Shown piece after piece: positions 44,935-52,801 of a stretch of 64,000 bases of DNA. The DNA comes from Paenibacillus arenilitoris. Its GTDB lineage: Bacteria > Bacillota > Bacilli > Paenibacillales > Paenibacillaceae. Position 1 is the stretch's first letter. Every line of letters starts with the position of its first letter. The position numbers and the translations under genes were made by a program. The stretch spans positions 1-64,000 of the forward strand of contig NZ_JACXIY010000012.1 in assembly GCF_014705655.1 (NCBI RefSeq), written 5' to 3'. The notes beneath the pieces were generated by a model. It saw nothing but the letters and a program-made list of their open reading frames with translations. It had not been told where the DNA came from and ran no database searches.

Positions 44935-45004
44935 GGCCGAACTCCATTGAAAGAGGTGATGCGCGAACCGCAAGGATGCAACGGAGCACGATTTTTGCAA
45001 AAGG

Positions 45005-45015
45005 GTAACGGTTAC
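45005..45015. promoter_or_regulatory. Small palindrome before the binding-protein gene
   Basis: GTAACGGTTAC is a perfect 5-bp inverted repeat around one base in the gap before the lipoprotein gene. It does not match the GGGAACGTTCCC operators. Whether it is a regulatory site is unknown. Confidence 0.25.
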
Positions 45016-45050
45016 GCAACGCATTCATCACGCATGAAGGGGAGATTCGA

Positions 45051-46361
45051 TTGAAAACGACAAAATGGTTTTCCATGATGGTGGCGCTGGTAATGGTCCT
45101 GACCATCGCGGCCGGATGCGGCAACAACGCGGGCGGCAACGCCGGCAACGAGCCGGCGCAGACAGATACGCCGCCCGCTGACGGACCGAAGGAATTGGAA
45201 GGCAAGCTGGTCGTATGGACGTTCTTCGACCAAGTGAAGGAAATGGGCGCGAAGTTCGAAGAGAAGCATCCGGGCGTCAAGGTGGAGGTTAACATCTTCC
45301 CGGGCGACCAATACCAGACGAAGCTGCTCTCCGCCATGCAGTCCGGGAATAACGTTCCCGACGTATTCGACCTGGAGAGAGGCTACATCGGCAAGTTTAT
45401 CGACGCGAACTTCATTGCGGACCTGTCCGCGATGGGCATCGAAGAGCAACTGACGGACTACATCCCTTACGTTCGCGAGCTGGGCAGAGCCGCCGACGGA
45501 ACGATCCGCGCCGTATCCGACCATTCATCCCCGGGCTCCTTCTGGTACATCCGCGAGAACGCGAAGAAATATCTCGGCACGGACGATCCGGATCAAATCA
45601 GCGAAATGGTCGGCAGCTGGGACAAAATCATCGAGCTCGGCAAAAAAGTATACGAGCAAAGCGGCGGCAAGGCGTATCTGATGCAGAACGCCGGCGACGT
45701 ATTCGATATCGCCGCCTACAACACGGAGCCGTGGGTGAAGGACGGCAAGCTGAACATCGATCCGAAATGGAAAACGTATTATGAGACGCAGCAGCAGATC
45801 CGCGCGAACAACGTCGACGCCAAGCTCGGCTTCATGTCCGCCGGCTGGGGCAACGCGCTGAACGACGGCACGGCTGTCCTGAGCGCGATGCCCGCTTGGG
45901 CGACGTTCATGATCGACAACAAGGACGACAAGGCCGTCGGCAAGTTCGGCGTGGCGAAATCGCCGGAAGGCTTCTATACGGGCGGCACGTACCGCGGCAT
46001 TTACGAGAAATCGCCGAACAAAGAGCTGGCTTACGAGTTCATCAAGTACATCGCGAGTCCGGAATGGCAGGAATACAACCTGGGCAAAACCGGCAACATG
46101 CCGGCCAGCGGCAAGGTTTACCAGGACAACATGGACACGTTCAAGGTCAATCTCCTGGGCGATCAGAACCCGATGAAAATTTACTACGAGCTCGTGAACG
46201 AAATGCCGGGCATCGCGCCGGACAAATACGGCGAAGAAGTGCTCAGCAAGTGGAGAAAGGTCGCGGGCCAAGGCATTACGGACAATACGAGCTACGACGA
46301 CGTCGTAGCAAGCTTCAAGAAGGAAGTCAAGAACGCATTCCCCGACATTCAAGTCGATTAA
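45051..46361 (+). CDS. Sugar-binding lipoprotein, UgpB-like
   Basis: A 436-residue extracellular solute-binding protein of family 1. The signal ends in the lipobox IAAGC with lipidated Cys23, followed by an Asn/Gly-rich linker. Blocks such as GKLVVWTFFDQVKEMGAKFEE and a C-terminal EWQEYNLGKTGNMPA are typical of oligosaccharide- or glycerol-phosphate-binding proteins. The start is TTG 45051, preceded by AAGGGGAGA. A strong terminator directly after the gene separates the import cassette from the enzyme genes. Confidence 0.94.
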   Translation: MKTTKWFSMMVALVMVLTIAAGCGNNAGGNAGNEPAQTDTPPADGPKELEGKLVVWTFFDQVKEMGAKFEEKHPGVKVEVNIFPGDQYQTKLLSAMQSGNNVPDVFDLERGYIGKFIDANFIADLSAMGIEEQLTDYIPYVRELGRAADGTIRAVSDHSSPGSFWYIRENAKKYLGTDDPDQISEMVGSWDKIIELGKKVYEQSGGKAYLMQNAGDVFDIAAYNTEPWVKDGKLNIDPKWKTYYETQQQIRANNVDAKLGFMSAGWGNALNDGTAVLSAMPAWATFMIDNKDDKAVGKFGVAKSPEGFYTGGTYRGIYEKSPNKELAYEFIKYIASPEWQEYNLGKTGNMPASGKVYQDNMDTFKVNLLGDQNPMKIYYELVNEMPGIAPDKYGEEVLSKWRKVAGQGITDNTSYDDVVASFKKEVKNAFPDIQVD

Positions 46362-46375
46362 CGCCTACAGAGAAA

Positions 46376-46412
46376 GCGGCTGCTTCTTCGCAAGAAGCAG
46401 TCGCGATTTTTT
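46376..46412 (+). terminator. Intrinsic terminator inside the operon
   Basis: A 13-bp stem GCGGCTGCTTCTT/AAGAAGCAGTCGC (46376-46388 and 46392-46404, one G-U pair), a 3-nt loop and a run of six T's (46407-46412). The next gene starts 22 bases later on the same strand, so this probably reduces readthrough into the enzyme genes. Confidence 0.9.
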
Positions 46413-46433
46413 ACCATTGGAGGGAGCGGGCCG

Positions 46434-47699
46434 ATGAGCAGCATTCGCGATTACATTAGGGACCTGCGCGTCATAGACGGCCACGAGCATTTGGCGACGC
46501 AGCGGCTCAGAGAGAAGGACAAGACGGATTTATTCGGGCTGATGCATTATTTGGATTCGGACATGATTACGGCCGGGATGCCCCGCGGCATACTGGCGAA
46601 GCAGAGCGGTCTCGACAACGAGCAGAAAGCGGCTCTGTTCATGAAGTATTGGGAGAAGGTCAAAAACACGGCTTACGCGAGAACGTTCAAGACGGCGATG
46701 GAGGATTTGTACGGCATGCGGGATTGGACCGCGCAAGGGCTGCTCGAGTTGAACGAGAAGGTGCTCGCCGCCTCGCTGAACAAGGATTGGTACGGCAAGG
46801 TGATGACGGAGAAGGCCAAGATCGACCTTGCGTTTACGCTGATCTATACGACGAACGTCAATTTCGACATGTTCCGTCCGATCATGTTCATGGATTTTAC
46901 CTTTAGATTGCGATCGCTGAAAGACATCGCGGCCGTCGAACGAGCTTCCGAGCATGAAGTGAACGCGCTCCAGCAATATTTGACCGCCGTGGATGCTTTA
47001 TTAAATAAATACGTGAAAGAAGGCATGGTGGCGACGAAGCTCGGCCACGCCTACTGGAGGACGCTCGCCTGCGAGAAGCCGACCTTCCACGAGGCGGAGC
47101 TGGTGTTCAACCGGCTCATGACCTGTTCGCTGGACGAAGGGCTGTCGCAAGCGGAAACCCGTCCGCTTCAGGATTATCTCATTCATTTCGTGATCCAGCG
47201 CTCGACCGCTTACAAGCTGCCGATTCAAATTCATACCGGGCATCACGAGACGAGCGTGTCCGGCAACGGAAATATCATAACCAATTCGAAAGTATCGTCG
47301 CTGCTGCCTCTCTTGCTGGAATATTCGAAAACGAAATTCGTCCTGCTTCATTGCGGCTTCCCGTACGGCGGCGAGTATTTGACCATCGCCAAAAACTTCG
47401 AGAACGTCTACGCGGATTTCACCTGGATGTACATTATATCTCCGACGGCGGCGAAGCATATTCTCCATCAAATGATCGAGATGGTCCCGCAAACGAAGAT
47501 TCAAGGCTTCGGCGGCGATTACAACTATATCGAAGGAACGTACGCGCACCTCAAGCTCGCCAAAAAAATCGTCGGCGACGCGCTGGTCGAAAAGGTGGAG
47601 GACGGCGCGCTTGGCGAGGCCGAGGCGATCGATTTCGCGAAGGCGATCTTCCGGAACAATCTGATCGACATTTACGGATTGGACGAGAAGCCGGTGTAA
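46434..47699 (+). CDS. Amidohydrolase superfamily protein (Amidohydro_2, uronate-isomerase-like region)
   Basis: A 421-residue (beta/alpha)8 metal enzyme. Metal-binding elements: HxH in VIDGHEHLA (residues about 17-19), His in IQIHTGHHE, His in VLLHCGFPY and Asp in GFGGDYNYIEG; a Lys in ATKLGHAYW may be relevant. It resembles COG2159-type hydrolases and decarboxylases and is distantly related to uronate isomerases. In this operon, a lactone hydrolase or acid-sugar isomerase role is plausible. GGAGGGAG precedes the ATG. Confidence 0.82.
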   Translation: MSSIRDYIRDLRVIDGHEHLATQRLREKDKTDLFGLMHYLDSDMITAGMPRGILAKQSGLDNEQKAALFMKYWEKVKNTAYARTFKTAMEDLYGMRDWTAQGLLELNEKVLAASLNKDWYGKVMTEKAKIDLAFTLIYTTNVNFDMFRPIMFMDFTFRLRSLKDIAAVERASEHEVNALQQYLTAVDALLNKYVKEGMVATKLGHAYWRTLACEKPTFHEAELVFNRLMTCSLDEGLSQAETRPLQDYLIHFVIQRSTAYKLPIQIHTGHHETSVSGNGNIITNSKVSSLLPLLLEYSKTKFVLLHCGFPYGGEYLTIAKNFENVYADFTWMYIISPTAAKHILHQMIEMVPQTKIQGFGGDYNYIEGTYAHLKLAKKIVGDALVEKVEDGALGEAEAIDFAKAIFRNNLIDIYGLDEKPV

Positions 47700-47726
47700 G
47701 CGGCCGGCAAGAGAAGGAGGGAGTTT

Positions 47727-49787
47727 ATGACGAAACCGGAGTGGGCGGTGCGCAAGAAGGAAGAGGCGGGCGCGGGCGGATACGAAATCCGGCTGCTTGC
47801 CCCCGGGCGGGGAGACGACGCGTCCTGCCTCCGCTTCCCGGCCCTGCTGCGGGCGGAGAGCCGCGAAGGGGAACGCGAGACGGTGGCGGTCGATTCCGCC
47901 GAAGCCGCGGGCGGCGCCCTTCGGGCGGCCGGCAAGTCGGCGCGGTTCGAAGCGGAGACGCGCTGGACGTTCGCGAACGATGAATGCCCGTATTACGACG
48001 TAACGGTCGAGCTCGCATACACGGGCGAACTGCCGTCGGCATGGAATGTGCAGATCGAAGCGGACCTGCTCGGGGAAGGCAGGCCGGACTGGATGATCCC
48101 GGGCGCCTTCTACAAGGAGAACCGCTTCGAGAGCAATCTCCGCCAATACCCCCGCTATGACTACGAGGGCGGAGACGCCTCGCGGATGGTATCGGATTAT
48201 TGGGCGTTCCGCGCCGACCGGGCCGCGCTGCCGGCCGTATTCGCCTGGAACGATCATCTGTGCGGCGCGCTTTGCGCGGACGAGACGTCCGCGACCGGAC
48301 TGAACGGGCTCGGCTTCCGGGGCAATGCGGACGGCACGCGCATTTGGCTGAATTTTCCTTACCGGGAAGAGCCCGTCACGTTCGTCGGAAGCGCCGTTCC
48401 GGCTCCCGCGGACATCGCGGCCTACACGTTCCGGCCGGGAGAACGGGTGACGCTTCATTTCAAGGCGTATGTCGGCTCCCCCGATCCGCACGCGTACAAC
48501 CCGTTCGTGAGGCAGATGTATAAGCTTCACAAGAGCGGGCACGCCCTCAATCCGTGGATGAGGCTCGAGGAAGCCGCCGAGCTGACGGCGCACGGCTTGT
48601 ATACTTGGCATTACAGCCCGGAGCACCGGATTTTGTACGAGACGGCGGCGTTCGACCGCGAGTTCAACAACAACGTGAAGGGCATGGGCGACCGCCCGCA
48701 TATGCATGTCGGCTGGGTAAGCGGCGCGCCGTATGCGTACAGCCTGCTGACCTACGGCGCGAAGAACGGGAATAAGGATTATATGGAGGCGGGAGCCGCC
48801 GTTATCGACAAGGTCGCCTCGGGTCTTGCCCCATGCGGAACGTTCTGGGCGTCCTGGATCGTCGACAAGGGCTGGACGGCCGGCTGGAACCCGCGCAGAG
48901 ACTGGCTGCAGGCGCGGACGATCGCCGAGGCGACGCTGTTCATGGCCAGGGCGCTGAAGTTCGAGAAGGAACGCGGAGCGCCCCGTCCGGAATGGGAGAA
49001 GGCCTTGCTGTCCAATTTGCGGTTTGCGGCGGGCTGCCAGCGTGAAGACGGCAATTTCGGCTCCTATTACAACAGCGGCAGCGGAACGGTCGAGGAATGG
49101 GACGGAGCCGGCGGCATGCTATGGATCGCCGCGTTATTGGAAGGCGCGAGCCTGCTCGCCGAGCCCGCGTTCGCGGAGGCCGCGGTACGAGCGGGCGGCT
49201 ACTACGAGAAGTTTATTCGGAACGAGTATATATACGGAGCGCCGGAGGACGTGCATTTGACGCCAACGAGCGAGGATGCTTACAACGCGGTGGCCGCCTA
49301 CGTCGCGCTCTACGAGTTCGACCGGAACGACGAATGGCTCGCGCTTGCGTCGAGCGCGGCCGACTGGATGATGACGTTCCGCTGGAGCTACAACCTGGAA
49401 TTTCCGCGCCATTCGCTGCTGAAGCAGTACGACTACCGTTCGCGCGGCGCGGATCAGGCGTCGACCTCGAACCAGCATCTGCACAATTACGGCTTGTTCT
49501 GCGTGCCGGAGATGCTGCGGCTGTGGACGTATACGGGCGACAAGTATTACTTGGACCGCACGAGGGACCATATTTCCTGCTTCCTGCAGTTCATCGCGCG
49601 GGAGGACGGCGATTTCAACGCCTACAAAGGGATGGTGACGGAGCGGTTCTACAATACGAACTGCTTCCAGCCGAAAGGGATGATGCTGACGCTGTCCCAT
49701 TCCTGGTGCATCGGATTGATCTTGTACGCCTCGCAGGAAGCGCTCGCCTATGCGGACGATCTGGACCTGCGCGGCGTGGCGGAATAA
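47727..49787 (+). CDS. Unrecognised two-domain protein with (alpha/alpha) toroid-like C-terminus
   Basis: A 686-residue cytoplasmic protein (no signal peptide). An N-terminal beta-rich half (about 1-270) is followed by a helical half (about 285-680) with paired-helix repeats rich in Trp, Tyr and acidic residues (TWHYSPEHR, GTFWASWIVDKGW, HLTPTSEDAYNAVAAY, STSNQHLHNYGLFC). This layout is like that of (alpha/alpha)6-barrel glycoside hydrolases and epimerases, but I do not recognise a named family. It lies between the amidohydrolase and the FGGY kinase genes, so it may be a new glycosidase or lyase acting on the imported sugar. AGGAGGGAG precedes the ATG. Confidence 0.75.
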   Translation: MTKPEWAVRKKEEAGAGGYEIRLLAPGRGDDASCLRFPALLRAESREGERETVAVDSAEAAGGALRAAGKSARFEAETRWTFANDECPYYDVTVELAYTGELPSAWNVQIEADLLGEGRPDWMIPGAFYKENRFESNLRQYPRYDYEGGDASRMVSDYWAFRADRAALPAVFAWNDHLCGALCADETSATGLNGLGFRGNADGTRIWLNFPYREEPVTFVGSAVPAPADIAAYTFRPGERVTLHFKAYVGSPDPHAYNPFVRQMYKLHKSGHALNPWMRLEEAAELTAHGLYTWHYSPEHRILYETAAFDREFNNNVKGMGDRPHMHVGWVSGAPYAYSLLTYGAKNGNKDYMEAGAAVIDKVASGLAPCGTFWASWIVDKGWTAGWNPRRDWLQARTIAEATLFMARALKFEKERGAPRPEWEKALLSNLRFAAGCQREDGNFGSYYNSGSGTVEEWDGAGGMLWIAALLEGASLLAEPAFAEAAVRAGGYYEKFIRNEYIYGAPEDVHLTPTSEDAYNAVAAYVALYEFDRNDEWLALASSAADWMMTFRWSYNLEFPRHSLLKQYDYRSRGADQASTSNQHLHNYGLFCVPEMLRLWTYTGDKYYLDRTRDHISCFLQFIAREDGDFNAYKGMVTERFYNTNCFQPKGMMLTLSHSWCIGLILYASQEALAYADDLDLRGVAE

Positions 49788-49803
49788 GGAGGAGGAGAAG
49801 GAC

Positions 49804-51189
49804 ATGTACGTGGCGGGCATCGATATCGGCACGACCTCGATCTGCTGCGTCGTCATGGACGCGGAATCCGGGAAGCAAATCGCCGTGCTCGGGAAGCCGA
49901 ACGACGCGGGCCTGCCGTCCGCGAACGGCTGGGAACGGGCGCAGGATCCAGGGAGGATCGCCGCGATCGCGGACGGATTGATCGGCGAGCTCGGCAGCTG
50001 TTGGGGCCGCGTCGGCGCCGTCGGCATTTCCTGCCAGATGCACGGCGTGCTGTACGTCGACGGGCAGGGCAAGGCCGTAAGCCCGCTGTATACGTGGCAG
50101 GATCGCCGAGGCGATTGCCCGTTCGGCGATGGCATGACCTACGCCGCCTATATGGAGGACCGAACGGGCTATCCGCTCGCTTCGGGATACGGCATGGTGA
50201 CGCATTTTTATAACGTGCGATGCGGTCTCGTGCCGCAAGACGCCGCCTACCTGTGCACGATAGGCGACTACGTGGCCATGAGGCTTAGCGGCTCTGCCAT
50301 TCCCCTCATGGATCCTTCCAACGCGGCGAGCCTCGGCTTGTTCGATCCGGCCGAGGGACGATTCGACCTCGCGCGGATGTCGGCGCTCGGGATGGACGCG
50401 TGGATGGTTCCTCCCGTTGCGGGACGGGAATCCGCTGCCGGAACGACGGCGGACGGCAAGCTCGTCGCCTGCGCCATCGGCGACAATCAGGCGAGCTTCC
50501 TCGGAAGCGTGCCCACGCTTGCGGGGGCGATGCTCGTCAATATCGGCACCGGGGCGCAAATTTCGATATTCTCGGAGACGCCCGACGCGAAGCCGGGCAT
50601 CGAGGCCCGTCCGTTCCCGGGTGGCGGCTATTTGCTCGCGGGCGCTTCGCTCGGCGGCGGCAAGACGTACGCGCTGCTGGAAGCGTTGTTCCGGGACGTA
50701 TGCGAATCGTTCGGCGCGGCGCCGGCCGCTTCGCGGTCCTTGTACGAGCGCATGAACGAGCTGGCGGAAGAGGCGCTGCTGGAGGGCGGGCCGCGGCTTC
50801 GGGTGACCGCGTCGTTCTTCGGCACGCGGGACAATCCGGACGCGACGGGCTCGATCGCCGGCATCGGCGACCGCAACTTTAAGGCGAAGCAGCTCGTTCT
50901 CGGCGTGCTCGCCGGCGTGGCCGACGAGCTGATCGGGCTCGCGGCGTCGTTCCCGGAGCGGCTGCGCGGCCGGATCGGGACGGTTGCCGCTTCGGGCAAC
51001 GGCGTCCGCAAAAACCGCGTCATGCAGCGGCTGCTGCGGGAGAAGCTGGGCCATCCGATCCATTTGTCCCGGATGGAGGAGGAGGCGGCGTTCGGAGCCG
51101 CCTTATACGCCGGCGTAAGGGCCGGCGCGTTCCCCGGCATCGAGGCGGCGATTTCCCATTTTCAAAGGAGCGAAGCTTATGACGGCTAA
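49804..51189 (+). CDS. FGGY family carbohydrate kinase
   Basis: A 461-residue ATP-dependent sugar kinase. The N-terminal phosphate loop is GIDIGTTSICCVVMD; substrate-side motifs ISCQMHGV and YTWQDRRG, and the C-terminal ATP-site motifs NIGTGAQIS and GGYLLAGASLGGGK, are present. The length and pattern are nearest to sedoheptulokinase-like members (from memory, not certain). The ATG at 49804 follows AAGGAGGAGGAGAAGG; an in-frame ATG at 49750 lies inside the previous gene. Its end overlaps the next gene by 11 bp. It may make the phosphoester cleaved by the FBP-type aldolase two genes on. Confidence 0.92.
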   Translation: MYVAGIDIGTTSICCVVMDAESGKQIAVLGKPNDAGLPSANGWERAQDPGRIAAIADGLIGELGSCWGRVGAVGISCQMHGVLYVDGQGKAVSPLYTWQDRRGDCPFGDGMTYAAYMEDRTGYPLASGYGMVTHFYNVRCGLVPQDAAYLCTIGDYVAMRLSGSAIPLMDPSNAASLGLFDPAEGRFDLARMSALGMDAWMVPPVAGRESAAGTTADGKLVACAIGDNQASFLGSVPTLAGAMLVNIGTGAQISIFSETPDAKPGIEARPFPGGGYLLAGASLGGGKTYALLEALFRDVCESFGAAPAASRSLYERMNELAEEALLEGGPRLRVTASFFGTRDNPDATGSIAGIGDRNFKAKQLVLGVLAGVADELIGLAASFPERLRGRIGTVAASGNGVRKNRVMQRLLREKLGHPIHLSRMEEEAAFGAALYAGVRAGAFPGIEAAISHFQRSEAYDG

Positions 51190-51862
51190 AATCGCAATTA
51201 TTCATACGACTCCCGTGACGATAGACCCCTTGAAGGCGCTGGCCGCGGAGCTCATTCCGGGCTGCGCCGTCATCAACCTCGTCGACGATTCGATTCTTCC
51301 CGAGCTGAACGCGAATGGCGGCAACGTCGACGCGATCGCGGACCGCTGGAAGCAGTACGCGGCGATCGCGGAGAAGCTGGGCGCCAAGTGCATTCTGAAC
51401 GCCTGCTCCTCGATCGGGGAAATACCGGCGCTCGTGCAGCCCGACATTTCGGTTCCGATCGTGAGGATCGACCAAGCGATGGCCGAGTACGCGGTCCGGA
51501 GCGCCGCGGTCGTCGGCGTGGCGGCGACGCTCGCGACGACGCTGCAGCCGACGGAGCGGCTGCTTCGGCGGACGGCCGAAGAGGAAGGGCGGGCGATCCG
51601 CCTCGTGCCGGCCCTCGCGTCCGAGGCATACGGCAAGCTGCTTGCCGGCGACAAGGAAGGCCATGACCGGGAGCTGGCGGCACTTCTAAGGAAGCTGGCC
51701 GGGGAGACCGATATCGTCGTGCTCGCGCAGGCTTCGATGGCCTGGGTGCTCGAGCGGTTCGGCGAGGAAGAGAGAAAAAAGTTCATCAGCAGTCCGCGGC
51801 TCGGCATGCAGAAGGCAGCGGCCGCTCTGTCCAACCATAAAGGAGATCTGACAGATGGTTAA
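51179..51862 (+). CDS. Asp/Glu racemase-fold protein with one catalytic-type Cys
   Basis: A 227-residue member of the Asp/Glu/hydantoin racemase superfamily. The first catalytic Cys is in NACSSIGEIP (about residue 78), but the second, expected in a ILGCT-like position, is replaced (VVLAQASMAW, about residue 183). The canonical two-base racemization is therefore unlikely; a decarboxylase, isomerase or lyase activity on an acid sugar is more likely (inference). AAAGGAG precedes the ATG, which lies inside the FGGY kinase gene; its end overlaps the aldolase gene by 8 bp. Confidence 0.85.
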   Translation: MTAKIAIIHTTPVTIDPLKALAAELIPGCAVINLVDDSILPELNANGGNVDAIADRWKQYAAIAEKLGAKCILNACSSIGEIPALVQPDISVPIVRIDQAMAEYAVRSAAVVGVAATLATTLQPTERLLRRTAEEEGRAIRLVPALASEAYGKLLAGDKEGHDRELAALLRKLAGETDIVVLAQASMAWVLERFGEEERKKFISSPRLGMQKAAAALSNHKGDLTDG

Positions 51863-52769
51863 TGATACGCGAAGCAATAATGTAATGACGTTAAAAAAAG
51901 CGCTGGAGGCCGCCGAAGCGAACCGCTTCGCGATCGGTTCGTTCTCGCCGAGATATACGCCGATGATCAAAGCGGTGCTGCAGGCGGGCCAGCGGGCGGC
52001 GTCTCCGCTCATCGTCCAAATTTCCCATAAGGAATTGGTCCGTTACGGCATTGCGCCGGGCGAATTCGCGGAGGAGTTCTACCGCCAGATCCGGGATTCC
52101 GGCATTACGGTGCCGGCCGTGCTGCATCTGGACCATACGAAGGAAATGGGAACGATCCGGGAAGCGGTCGAAGCCGGGTTCACGTCGGTCATGATCGACG
52201 CCTCGGAGAAGCCGTTCGCGGACAACGTCGCGATCAGCAAGGAAGTCGCGGAATACGCGCACGCGAAGGGCGTGTCCGTCGAGGCCGAGCTCGGCATGAT
52301 CGGCACGACCGACTTCGTCGAGACGGATACGGACGAGGAGCTGTTCACCGACCCGCGGGAAGCGGCCGAATTCGTGCGGCTGACGGGCGTCGACGCGCTG
52401 GCCGTATCGTGCGGAACCGCCCATGGCGTGTATAACGTCCGCAAGCCGAGAATCGATTACGACCGCTTGTCGGCGATCCGCGCGCTGACGCCGGTCCATC
52501 TCGTCCTGCACGGCGGCTCGGGCGTTCCCGCGGACATGATGAAGAAGGCGTTCCAGCTGCCGGAAGGCGGCGTGAGCAAGGTGAATATCGCCACCGATCT
52601 GGAGCTGGCGCTGCTCGCTTCGCTCGGGCGCGAGGACCGGATGAGCAACGCGGAGTGCAGGGCGCTTGACGCCGAGCGGCTTCGGAAGGGTCGTCAAGCG
52701 GTCACGGAGACGGTGATCGGGAAGATGGAGCAGTTTTTGTTAAGCAGCGGGAAGGCTTCCCGTTTTTAA
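51855..52769 (+). CDS. Class II fructose/tagatose-bisphosphate aldolase family protein
   Basis: A 304-residue zinc-dependent aldolase of the FbaA/GatY/KbaY family. Zn and catalytic elements are visible: LHLDHTK (His and catalytic Asp, about residues 89-95), VEAELG, CGTAHGVY (His), and LHGGSGVP (His) followed by the phosphate-binding KVNIATDLE. It should cleave a ketose (bis)phosphate to DHAP plus an aldehyde. The usual glycolytic sequence has NIDTD, and NIATD is more like GatY/KbaY-type enzymes. AAAGGAGAT precedes the ATG. Overlap with the racemase-fold gene suggests coupled synthesis. Confidence 0.92.
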   Translation: MVNDTRSNNVMTLKKALEAAEANRFAIGSFSPRYTPMIKAVLQAGQRAASPLIVQISHKELVRYGIAPGEFAEEFYRQIRDSGITVPAVLHLDHTKEMGTIREAVEAGFTSVMIDASEKPFADNVAISKEVAEYAHAKGVSVEAELGMIGTTDFVETDTDEELFTDPREAAEFVRLTGVDALAVSCGTAHGVYNVRKPRIDYDRLSAIRALTPVHLVLHGGSGVPADMMKKAFQLPEGGVSKVNIATDLELALLASLGREDRMSNAECRALDAERLRKGRQAVTETVIGKMEQFLLSSGKASRF

Positions 52770-52801
52770 GAATAGATGCGGTACGAGGAGGATATGGACG
52801 A

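Noticed and set aside
47001..48707. A 568-codon antisense frame across the amidohydrolase and toroid-type genes
   Set aside because: It crosses two genes with good binding sites on the other strand and has no domain of its own.
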